This document shows, one piece after another, positions 7,971 through 15,553 of a stretch of DNA of 64,000 nt. Each line of letters starts with the position of its first letter. Position 1 is the first letter of the stretch. The translations under genes were made by a program, and so were the position numbers. This stretch comes from Rhodopirellula baltica (GTDB lineage Bacteria > Planctomycetota > Planctomycetia > Pirellulales > Pirellulaceae). Under the pieces are notes generated by a model. That model made no database searches and had not been told where the DNA came from. It was given only the letters and a program-made list of their open reading frames with translations. The stretch lies in the NCBI GenBank assembly GCA_002901265.1, contig PPHI01000001.1:653462-717461 (forward strand), read 5' to 3'.

Positions 7971-9877
7971 CTAGTCGCCGATTGTCTTTAATTTCGCTTT
8001 CAATTCGCTTGCTTTCTCCGGATGCGTCATGCCGATGTAAGCAATCATGCCTTCAAGTGAAGCCCGAAAGTTGGGATGGCTATTGCGGTTTTGAGCTTGG
8101 AGTCCCGTTTGTGATGCATTGTGCAAGATTGCCCGTAGCTGTCTCAGCTTCTTGCGGCCAACTCCCGGCTTTGAATTCACGACCAAACTCGTCACCTTTT
8201 GCGCTGTATTCTGACGCAGCACACGAGTCTTCGACGGCTTCACCCGGAAGCCTTCGTCCTCGCTGATATGACGAATCTTGCAATCGTGTAGCCAATTCGA
8301 TTTGCCAAATCCTGCCCGCCGGAAAGTGTCAAGTCATCCGCGTAACGCGTGTACGTCGCCCCAATGCACTTTGCAAACCCAAGAATACGCCGGTCCAGTT
8401 TGCCTGCGACCAAGTTGGACAACGCGGGGCTCGTGCATGCTCCTTGCGGCAGCACCCGTTGCCCAGTGGCGACATAGTACGTCGCCCCTTGGAAACTCAC
8501 TTTCCGTCGCGGCGCTTCGGTACAGATCAGTCCGAGTACCGTTGAAACTGCCGGTGAGTATCCAAGCCGCTCAAAAGTATGTCGAATCCGTGCAAACCCA
8601 ATCGACGGGAAGAAGTCTTCCAGGTCCATATTAAGGATGACGTCCTGCCCAACATGTGGTGCCGCACCGGTCGCTGTACCACGTCCTGGCACAAAGCCAT
8701 GAACGCAGTCGTCGACAGGCATCCCACGTAGAATCTGAGAGTAGATCCATCGTTGTGCTTCAGCGAGTCGCGGCAGCGGTGCAGACAGTCGCCGAACACC
8801 GCCGGCACGTTTGGGGATGTCAAATTCGACGTAGTGAGTCGATGATGCAACGTCATCATGAAAGGCTAGCCATCGCAGTTGGCTGAGCTGAATCCCCATC
8901 GCATCGGCAAGTTCAGTCGTCGTATGCAATATCGGTAGGCCGGCCGCATTCAAACGTTCTTCGTCGCTTTCGCACAGATGCAGTTTTGTCGAAACGCGGC
9001 GACCCAAAAAATCGATTCGTGTCGCGCGACGTATTTCGATTTCTTCTCTTCGTCGCTGGCGCTTGGCTTCCGACTCAGCTTTCTTTGCAGCTTTTCGTTC
9101 TGCTTTCGCACGCCGGTCTTCTGCAACCGCATCCCGCCCTGCACGATTCGCTTGGTGCCGCATCAGCAACTCGTCAGGCCGGTAGCGATCCATCTGAGCA
9201 CCGACCTCATGGATCCGGGCCAGTTCTTCTGGCGTTATCAACCCTGCAGTGATCATTGCCCGATCAATCAATAACGTGCGTGGATCATCGATCGGCGGAA
9301 TCACATCACGCCGACCGAACCACGGGCTAGACCAAAGGTTGATTGACTTCGCGCCTGCGAGCAACTCTTTCCGGCTAATCGGAAGAAGCGATGGGGCATT
9401 CAAATTCAGCGTGACGTTTTTGCGCTGAGCCGCACGAGTCGCCTGAGTTGCTGGGGCCTGATTGGCTAAACTCCTGGCATCTTTCGAACTGTCGGATCGA
9501 TCCGAATCGCCTCGTCCTAAAAGGAATTGCTTTAGCCTGGCAAGCAAGCCTGGCTTGGGTTGGCTAACTTGGTCGGGGTGATCGCTCGCCATGAGCGAGG
9601 ATTGATTGGAGCGATAGTGATTCGCCGTGAAACCAACCGGATGATAGACAAAAGGTTTTGTTCCATCGGTGAGCTGGACCGAAGAACGCTGGTAGCTAGT
9701 TCCAAGAATACCGCGACGATGTAAGTCGTGCAGAATGTTGCGTGAGTCGCTGTAGTGAACCTGAATGCCCGCCGCGCGAGCTCCCAGAGTCACGTCAGCC
9801 GCCGTGAACGCTTCGTCGCAGTTGACCAATTCGATCACAAAGCGTTCGACAGCTTCGGTGGTTGCTTTATCAGCCAT
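7971..9877 (-). CDS. Retron-type reverse transcriptase, one-base frameshift near 8280
   Basis: The main frame (to 8240) has an N-terminal extension of about 300 residues with a winged-helix-like start (residues 8-85) and a charged helical segment (240-290). The reverse transcriptase domain follows from about residue 305. Motifs in order are HGFVPGRGTATGAAPHVG, MDLEDFFPSIGFARIRH (first catalytic Asp), VLPQGACTSPALSNLVAG, and the catalytic YTRYADDLTLSG near residue 515. The frame then stops, while the expected thumb continues in the -1 frame to 7971: KPSKTRVLRQ, KVTSLVVNSKPGVGRKKL, LRAIL, GMIAYIGMTHPEKASELK. One missing base at 8277-8286 restores IAKIRHISEDEGFRVKPSK. The usual retron VTG reads VTS. 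The gene follows the SWIM gene within 7 bases; a GTG at 9883 is an alternative start. Retron-type identity is strong. Whether the break is real, recoded or an assembly error is open. Confidence 0.88.
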
Positions 9878-9883
9878 CGACAC

Positions 9884-11569
9884 CTAGCTCCAAAACCGTT
9901 GGTACCAACTTTCGACTGAATCGACCGCAGATTCGTTGAGCAACGAACCGCGAAGCGCTTGCAAGTGTCGACACGGGCCTTGCCGCAAAGCATTTTTAAA
10001 GTGGTGTGGGCACGTACAATTTCCGCGAGTTATCCGTCCGTCGCCATCGATGACTGCACCGACTTCCCTCCCTTCAATCGTTCCTTCCATGATCCGAAGT
10101 CCTGAATCCGTCGTTTGATCTCGCGAGATTTTAATGCGATTCTGAGCCACTAGTCGTTTCGCCGCATCCGTCTCTGGATCGTCCCCGCCTAGCTGTTCGA
10201 ACGTCAGTGGAGCCGGCATCACTTGTCGCCAGCGATAGGTCTTGGCAGGCAAGTCGTGGATCACTTGGCCGAGCAGCGCTAATCGATTCAACCCGGCAGC
10301 GATTTCGACTGGTCGCGTTGGAATCGTTTGACACAAGCGTTCAAAGGTTTGTGACGGAGAGTCTTTGAATGCCGCAGCGATATGAGTCAACATCGCATCG
10401 CTTAGATCCACTGGAGCGGCGAGTTGTGACAGTGCCGACGACTTCGTCCAGTCGTTCGTCGTCCATCCGCTCAATGCCAATGTCAGTCGCATTGCGCCCA
10501 TCCGGATCACCCAAAAACTAGGCAGTCCTGATCCGGACACATAGAGTTCAGCGGAGTCGGTGATCGGCAACAATCGAGACAAAACGTGAAGGCGATCACG
10601 TCCCCATAACCGCACCGAAAGACTTTGTGTAAAGTTTTCTGATTGCGGGGGAAGCTGGATCGCTTTTTCCCAGGGCTCCAAGACTAGTCGAGCAACTTGT
10701 CCACGGTGACATTCGATTCGTATCGCCCGTGGGCTTCGTTTCGCACGATGTCGTCGAAGGTAGGCCAGCACGTTATAAAGTGCTTCACGACCGATTTCGA
10801 CTCTTCGCATTGGTAGACTCATTGCTGACTGAAGTTGCATGAAGCCGCGCAGCCATCCATCGGGTAGATCAATTTTTTCTTCGTAGTGACCACCAGCCGA
10901 TTCGGTCGTAGCGGAAAAGCCCTGCGGGTCGATTACAAAACTCGTTTGCCGATAACTACGCAGTGTTTGAAAATGTTCGTAGAGTTGCCACGAGTAGTCG
11001 ACGTTGGTCGTGCCGATCGCTACATCTGATTCGGATTGGAATGCCTCGCGATCAACCGATAAGCAACCGTAACTCGATTCGTCAGCACTAAAACACTCGA
11101 ACAGCAAAACGTCGGGCGCGACCGTGACGACAGGGTCACATGGCATCAAGTGCCGCCACATTTCCCGGTCGTGCAACAGCAAATGCGCGGAGTACTTCAT
11201 CCGCGTTCGCCAGTACTTTTTACGCATCGATTGGAATTCGGTTTCCAGCCCATCCGGCATCGGTTCGATTTGATGGTCGCGCAGTTCGCCAAGTCGGCTT
11301 TGGTACGTCCGTCGGCGAAGTTGATTTTCGCGTTCCCGTTCGGCGACCTGATAGGCTTCGTACGCCGAGCGATCTCGTGGTTGGAAACGCAGGTCGCTGA
11401 TCACGATATCGTGCAACGCGCCAATCGCTTCACGAAACGAAAGAGGATCGGTCAGTTGTCCCCGAAAGCTGACGCGATCACGGCGCAGATTCGGTGCCAA
11501 CGCGATCGCGAGGCCTGAAGGTCCGCGGCTAATTTGGCTTCGCTGGCGATAGCGTACTGATAGATCCAT
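9884..11569 (-). CDS. Winged-helix / SWIM zinc-finger protein (retron accessory)
   Basis: From the ATG at 11569 (MDLSVRYRQRSQISRGPSG) the protein has 561 residues. Near the C-terminus is a SWIM zinc finger, CTCPHHFKNALRQGPCRHLQ, matching CxC-x12-CxH. Before it lies a winged-helix-like segment (TFERLCQTIPTRPVEIAAGL and NRLALLGQVIHDLPAKTYRW). The first 400 residues are not recognisable. SWIM fingers bind DNA or protein. The gene lies directly downstream of the structured RNA segment and ends 6 bases before the preferred RT start, so the genes are co-transcribed. It corresponds to the WHSWIM component that I recall for predicted type XIII retrons. The open frame could start at a TTG at 11626, but that would run into the RNA stem. 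No clear ribosome-binding site precedes the ATG. Confidence 0.82.
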   Translation of the reverse strand: MDLSVRYRQRSQISRGPSGLAIALAPNLRRDRVSFRGQLTDPLSFREAIGALHDIVISDLRFQPRDRSAYEAYQVAERERENQLRRRTYQSRLGELRDHQIEPMPDGLETEFQSMRKKYWRTRMKYSAHLLLHDREMWRHLMPCDPVVTVAPDVLLFECFSADESSYGCLSVDREAFQSESDVAIGTTNVDYSWQLYEHFQTLRSYRQTSFVIDPQGFSATTESAGGHYEEKIDLPDGWLRGFMQLQSAMSLPMRRVEIGREALYNVLAYLRRHRAKRSPRAIRIECHRGQVARLVLEPWEKAIQLPPQSENFTQSLSVRLWGRDRLHVLSRLLPITDSAELYVSGSGLPSFWVIRMGAMRLTLALSGWTTNDWTKSSALSQLAAPVDLSDAMLTHIAAAFKDSPSQTFERLCQTIPTRPVEIAAGLNRLALLGQVIHDLPAKTYRWRQVMPAPLTFEQLGGDDPETDAAKRLVAQNRIKISRDQTTDSGLRIMEGTIEGREVGAVIDGDGRITRGNCTCPHHFKNALRQGPCRHLQALRGSLLNESAVDSVESWYQRFWS

Positions 11570-11576
11570 CGTGATT

Positions 11577-11595
11577 AAAAAACACGGGAGGAGTG
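11577..11595 (-). terminator. T-run directly after the closing stem of the retron RNA
   Basis: On the minus strand the a2 arm CACTCCTCCCG (11595-11585) is followed by TG and six T (11582-11577). With the distant a1 arm this forms a GC-rich helix followed by a T-run, which could terminate or attenuate transcription before the SWIM gene. It could also simply mark the 3' end of the RNA. This is inferred from sequence only. Confidence 0.4.
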
Positions 11596-11805
11596 TTCGT
11601 GCGACCGACTTCAACGCGTTGACCAAGGTCGTTCACCCAAGCCAGAGACTACACCGTAGCGGCGTAAACCTCGTTGCTTCAGTTCGCCGCTACGGTGTAG
11701 TCTCTGGCGAACGAACAACGGCTTTGGGGAAGCATGGCGAAGCAATCTCAAACCATGGCGTAACACCACAGCAAATTAGTCTCGGTCGACGACGCACTCC
11801 TCCCG
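11585..11805 (-). ncRNA. Candidate retron msr-msd non-coding RNA
   Basis: This 221-base segment between the ARM and SWIM genes has the architecture of a retron RNA read on the minus strand. The ends pair: CGGGAGGAGTG at 11805-11795 (a1) with CACTCCTCCCG at 11595-11585 (a2), 11 perfect base pairs. Pairing continues after a 6/6 internal loop through CGGTCG (11788-11783) with CGACCG (11607-11602). Inside, a perfect 24-bp inverted repeat (11641-11664 with 11685-11708, 20-base loop) would be the msd hairpin, placed towards the 3' side as in known retrons. About 70 bases between a1 and the hairpin would be msr. Priming guanosine and exact ends are not determined. The neighbouring RT makes the retron interpretation strong; a plain regulatory hairpin is the alternative. 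Confidence 0.75.
11641..11708. repeat. Perfect 24-bp inverted repeat (putative msd hairpin)
   Basis: Left arm 11641-11664 begins GCCAGAGACTACACCG and ends GCGGCG. Right arm 11685-11708 is its exact reverse complement, without mismatch. The loop at 11665-11684 is TAAACCTCGTTGCTTCAGTT. No T-run follows either arm, so this is not a simple terminator. Confidence 0.92.
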
Positions 11806-11822
11806 ATGGTTCAGTGTTTTCT

Positions 11823-11851
11823 GTTATATCGTTTCATGGCGAAAACGTCAG
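11823..11851 (-). promoter_or_regulatory. Possible promoter for the retron RNA
   Basis: On the minus strand TATAAC (11828-11823) lies about 17 bases before the a1 arm and has CTGACG (11851-11846) 17 bases upstream of it, a reasonable -35/-10 spacing. It overlaps the 3' end of the ARM gene. This would allow the RNA to be made independently of the upstream gene. The match is weak and unproven. Confidence 0.3.
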
Positions 11852-13600
11852 CTCAACAAAAGCCGATTGGAAACGTTCTCGCAAATTCGGGTGGCGCTCG
11901 GCAAGTTGCGTCAGGCCTGCGATGGTTGCTTTCCACTCGGGGCGGCGAATCGACTTGAGGCCAACGGCGAGCAGTGGTTCCAAACGATCGGCTTGATCGG
12001 GTGACGCCATCAGGTGATTGATCACTTGAAGAATAACGCCGGGTTTTCGCCGACTTCCACGACGCGTATTGAGCAGGACTGCTGCCCAAAGTCGTTGTAG
12101 TTCGTGATCGTCGAGTGTCGATGCAATCAGCCCATTGCCGATGTCTCGTGACGAAAGCTTGCTTTCGAGCAACTGTTGCTCGAGCAATTCAGCGAGCGGC
12201 AGTTGAATGTTGTCATAGGGCGATTCGATCAGACGCTGCCAAAGAAGAGTTTCGTTGGTCAAGCGAGCGTCTGAGATCAACCATTGCCAACCTTGCTTTC
12301 GTACGTCGGAGTATCGGCTGTCGAGTGGCTCTAACGCGAGTTCGGGAGTAAACGCAGGCGAGGCCGCTACCATGCCTATTGCGGTCGCGACAAGCGTTTC
12401 GCGGGTGCTTTCTGAGCGGGCCTCGCAAACGTTGAATGCATCCAGGCATTCCGAACGAGTCGACAGGGTACGTGTCTGGAGCCACTCGTTGGCTAAGCGG
12501 GCGACGAGTGCTGATGGCTGGACCGCTAGCGAAACGATTTGATCGAGGGTCAGTCGGTCTGGGGCAAGGTGTTCTCTTGCCAAGTTACAGAGGCTTGCGA
12601 TTACCGCCGGGTTGTGGCTTGACAGCAGGGCTAGCCAGTGTTCGTCCTTGAATTTTGCAGCGGACGCGCCGACTTGCAGTGATTCGATCGCGAATTCAGC
12701 GAGTTCCGTTTGTTCACTCGCAAGCCAACTAATTAGGGTGCCAATGTCGATCAACTGAATTGCGTCGGCATGATCCGCTCGCAATAAAGCGATGCACCAT
12801 TGGCGTACGGGACGGCATTGTGCGGTGGTTAATAATCTGAGCAGCGGTTGTGCGTTGGTCTTCCAAGCCGTTGGGAATGCTGGTGCGGCGGACAAATCGG
12901 CGAGCGAGGCGTCTTCGGCCAAGGTCCAACCTACTGGCGGCGATTGGAGTAGCTTGCTGTGATGAAACATTGCATGGATCATGCCCCAGTTGTCTAGCAA
13001 CGCAACACCATCTCCGACGTCGTCGTCGCGATAGCGGTCAAGTGCGACTGAAATCGCTTTGATGTAGCGAACGGGATCCGTATTACCGAGGTTTCGGAAG
13101 TAACGCCAGCTCCGACGTCTGAGGTACCGACGTGTTTTCAAGCTGAAGAGTCGTCGTTCCTCAAGATTGCGCATCCATTTCAAGATGCGCGGGTCGCGAG
13201 GCAGTGCGGAATCTGGAGGCGCGACGAGTCTTTCTTCTTCCCAGCTTTCTCTGGATTGCCAGTCGTATTGGTGGGTTTTCCGAATCTGGCGACGAATGGA
13301 ACGATCAAACGCGACCATCATCCACGCCATTACTTTGTCGTCCTCAGCTTTTTCGGCCAACTTAAATAGCCGTTTGACCAGAGCTTCGTGGCGGGCGTGA
13401 TTGAGTGGCTGGTCGAGGTATCGACTGAGGAATTCACGCGATTCAGGGCGACGATCGCTCAGCCAGCGGCTTGCAAAGTTGCCGAGCTTCTCGGCGTCGT
13501 CGCAGCGACAGAGTTCATCAACGAAGGCGGGGGCACCGGTTTCGAAGTGTTCTTCGACAAGCAGCCAAGAGCTGCTGTTGGATTGCGAACGCCCTGCCAT
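11834..13600 (-). CDS. ARM/HEAT-like helical repeat protein (retron accessory)
   Basis: This 588-residue protein has no signal peptide, membrane segment or catalytic motif that I recognise. It is strongly helical, with repeated 35-45-residue helix pairs such as TLISWLASEQTELAEFAIES, HWLALLSSHNPAVIASLCNL and LDQIVSLAVQPSALVARLAN, in the style of ARM/HEAT repeats. Residues 130-220 hold an Arg-rich block (RRYLRRRSWRYFRNLGNTDP, then YIKAISVALDRYRDDDVGDG) that may be a family signature. It is the first gene of the minus-strand unit ARM, RNA, SWIM, RT. ARM-type proteins are the companion I recall for predicted type XIII retrons, where they would act as scaffold or effector. The biochemical role is unknown. 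Confidence 0.7.
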   Translation of the reverse strand: MAGRSQSNSSSWLLVEEHFETGAPAFVDELCRCDDAEKLGNFASRWLSDRRPESREFLSRYLDQPLNHARHEALVKRLFKLAEKAEDDKVMAWMMVAFDRSIRRQIRKTHQYDWQSRESWEEERLVAPPDSALPRDPRILKWMRNLEERRLFSLKTRRYLRRRSWRYFRNLGNTDPVRYIKAISVALDRYRDDDVGDGVALLDNWGMIHAMFHHSKLLQSPPVGWTLAEDASLADLSAAPAFPTAWKTNAQPLLRLLTTAQCRPVRQWCIALLRADHADAIQLIDIGTLISWLASEQTELAEFAIESLQVGASAAKFKDEHWLALLSSHNPAVIASLCNLAREHLAPDRLTLDQIVSLAVQPSALVARLANEWLQTRTLSTRSECLDAFNVCEARSESTRETLVATAIGMVAASPAFTPELALEPLDSRYSDVRKQGWQWLISDARLTNETLLWQRLIESPYDNIQLPLAELLEQQLLESKLSSRDIGNGLIASTLDDHELQRLWAAVLLNTRRGSRRKPGVILQVINHLMASPDQADRLEPLLAVGLKSIRRPEWKATIAGLTQLAERHPNLRERFQSAFVELTFSP

Positions 13601-13708
13601 GTCCGATGTGCTTCTTCCGGTGAGACCTAATCAATCGCGAAATGCACCGTCGATTATACGGACGTTCAAGCCACGATGTTGCAGCACTAGCAATTCCGAC
13701 CAACCAAT

Positions 13709-13984
13709 AGGTGCCAGGCACTTTATGGATCGAGTCCGTTCAGAATAAGCAAAAATCGACAACCTTCTAAGCTGGACACTTTGCCGGTTCCGCTTTGATT
13801 TGCTAGCCAACCAATGCTTTCTGAAAGGTGGGTGGCACCGAATGTGGTTGCCAGCAAACAGTGCGAAGGCAGGAAAGTGTCGGGCACCAATCAGAGAGAC
13901 TTGCGCGATGACAGGTCGCAGTTAGGTGGGTGGCACTTTCTAAGATGAGGCTGTGCCATCAGAAGACGGAAGGTGGGTGGCACC
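13709..13984. repeat. Cluster of REP-like repeats right of the retron locus
   Basis: GGTGGGTGGCACC occurs at 13827-13839 and 13972-13984, and a copy ending CACT lies at 13925-13936. Related GGTG/CACC palindromes are AGGTGCCAGGCACTTT at 13709-13724 and AAGTGTCGGGCACC around 13874-13887. The same words flank the transposase gene 6-7 kb away, so together they bracket the retron locus. Confidence 0.72.
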
Positions 13985-14165
13985 TTTCGGGAGACGGTTG
14001 TTGCTCGGGGAGAGCAATGTTTGGTCGTTTTGCTTGCTCGCCGTCGGTCGACTCTAGGAATCAAGACCTCGGGCTCAATCGGCCAGCCCTAGTGCATCAG
14101 GCCGATTTGCTTTGGCGGTTGTTTTGCGGGGGCATCGCCCTGGCCCGCTTCTGGTTAATCCGCAA

Positions 14166-14342
14166 TCACTTGCTGGCGACGGCATTTGCACGCGTCGTCT
14201 GCAACGTGCTCGTTCCACGACCAATCCCAATCTGCTGCAACATTGCAACCGAAATGGACATCATGTTCCCATGAACAGTTTGAATCACGATCTCGGCGGT
14301 AGCGGCGCTGGTTGCTGCAGTTTGTGGAGTCAAGGTAACCAT
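14166..14342 (-). CDS. Small hypothetical protein, 58 residues
   Basis: From the ATG at 14342 the frame reads MVTLTPQTAATSAATAEIVI and continues with MMSISVAMLQQIGIGRGTS. A GAGG lies 6 bases before this ATG, a good ribosome-binding spacing; an ATG 12 bases further upstream lacks one. The composition (Ala, Thr, Ile, Gln) resembles small helical proteins, but I recognise no family. It lies in an otherwise empty stretch. It may be real or chance. Confidence 0.28.
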   Translation of the reverse strand: MVTLTPQTAATSAATAEIVIQTVHGNMMSISVAMLQQIGIGRGTSTLQTTRANAVASK

Positions 14343-14724
14343 CGTTGGCCTCATTGATGGAATTGGAGGAAGATAACCCTTTATCGGATCGCTTCTCCTA
14401 GCAAGATTCGTTCCAATTCTTACTTGGTGACAACATCTTTAAATTTGAAGCACACCAGACGTAGTCCACCCAGGTTTTCTCGCTCTGAGAAACGTTCTGA
14501 CCTCTCCTCATACAACGTTGACGGACCCGGCGCCAAATCCGACTTTTGGGATTTCTGTACGCCGCCATCAACGTGACGTCTCACGTCTCATCGTGAGAGC
14601 CACTCCCTCGCTAAATGTTCAGAGAAGGTTTTGTACAGGCTACTCGCCACCAGCGAGGGTGTGGCGACAACGCAGCAGCGTCCGTGATCACCCTGGAGCC
14701 ATGCTAGCTCGATAAGCACTTCGC

Positions 14725-15315
14725 CTAAGAGTTGCCTGCCTGTTGGGCTCGCTGGTGTAATTGTCGCTGCTGCTCGAACAGCACAATTCCCGCCGTTGTT
14801 GCCAGATTCAAACTTCGCACCACCTTGGTCGTCGGAAGTCGCAACGCCTGTGGGTTGCCCGGCTGCACGATCTCTCTCGGCAAGCCTTTCGATTCGCTGC
14901 CAAACACAAAGCAGTCCCCGTGCTGAAACTCCACGTCCCAAATCGTGCGTTCGGCGAATCGCGAGAAAAAGTAGATGTTCGTCGCCGGCAGCTTTTGCAC
15001 CAGTTCCCCCCAGTTTTCGGCGTCATCAAAATCAAGGTGCTGCCAGTAATCCAGCCCAGCCCGCCGAACCCGTTTCTCGCTGTAATCAAACGCCGCCGGT
15101 CGAACGATCCAAAGCTTCGCGCCGACGGCAACACACGAACGGCCAATGTTACCGGTGTTGGGAGGAATCTCTGGCTGGTAAAGAACGACGTGGGCGACGG
15201 GGTTTGCCCGATCCGCTGAAACGGTTTCGACCTCACGGGCGGCAGGGGGTTCTGAGGGCGAGCCCTCGGAAATCGGCGGCTGGATGACGGGGTCGGGAGT
15301 CGCTTCGTCAGGCAT
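14725..15315 (-). CDS. trmL: tRNA (cytidine/uridine-34 2'-O) methyltransferase TrmL
   Basis: TrmL methylates the 2'-OH of the wobble nucleotide of tRNA-Leu isoacceptors. It is a SPOUT (trefoil-knot) enzyme. Family motifs are LYQPEIPPNTGNIGRSCVAV, LWIVRPAAFDYSEKRVRRAG, DYWQHLDF, FGSESKGLP and SLNLATTAGIVLFEQ (knot and cofactor site). The protein has 196 residues against about 157 in E. coli, owing to a roughly 40-residue Pro/Glu-rich N-terminal extension. The conserved part could be started internally, but I see no internal Met. It stands alone, divergent from the zinc-ribbon membrane protein. Confidence 0.92.
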   Translation of the reverse strand: MPDEATPDPVIQPPISEGSPSEPPAAREVETVSADRANPVAHVVLYQPEIPPNTGNIGRSCVAVGAKLWIVRPAAFDYSEKRVRRAGLDYWQHLDFDDAENWGELVQKLPATNIYFFSRFAERTIWDVEFQHGDCFVFGSESKGLPREIVQPGNPQALRLPTTKVVRSLNLATTAGIVLFEQQRQLHQRAQQAGNS

Positions 15316-15553
15316 ATGTCAGTGCGGTCGCAAGAATTTAGATCGAGTGGCTTTGCCGACACCGCTGGGCCACCGCCATCAGGGTGGGTGCCCGATGGGT
15401 TGCAAAGTGCTGGCCGGGCGTGACAAACTGTCCGTACATCATGACAGATTCCACGCAGATTTCAGCGGGGTGTCTCCGGTCATCCTCAACGCCCCCGAAA
15501 CCGATGCCTGTTCCAACGGCCCCGGTTCAAACTCTAGGTAGCGGCCCCGATTC

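Larger units (their letters stand above)
13601..14724. other. 1.1-kb gene-poor stretch beyond the retron locus
   Basis: Between the start of the ARM gene and the 3' end of trmL there is no convincing long gene. The left part (13709-13984) holds at least five REP-like elements. The middle holds one small minus-strand frame listed separately. At 14644-14668 TCGCCAC and GTGGCGA can form a small hairpin. The remainder shows nothing recognisable, and may be degenerate accessory DNA. Confidence 0.55.

Noticed and set aside
8277..8286. Programmed -1 frameshift at a classical slippery site
   Set aside because: CGATTGCAAG has no X-XXY-YYZ heptamer. Although two genes share it, the same core ATTGCAAG in rdgB is read in frame.
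8278..8634. Plus-strand frames opposite the reverse transcriptase and transposase genes (also 6761-7555)
   Set aside because: They are antisense shadows of strongly motif-bearing minus-strand genes and have Ser/Arg-rich shadow composition.
11641..11708. Simple intrinsic terminator of the ARM gene
   Set aside because: No T-run follows the 24-bp stem on either strand, the loop is 20 bases, and a second enclosing helix (a1/a2) with its own T-run exists.
13930..14274. Plus-strand open frame of 114 codons in the repeat-rich stretch
   Set aside because: It begins inside REP-like repeats, has a Cys/Trp/Arg-rich composition unlike a folded protein, and has no ribosome-binding site or recognisable motif.
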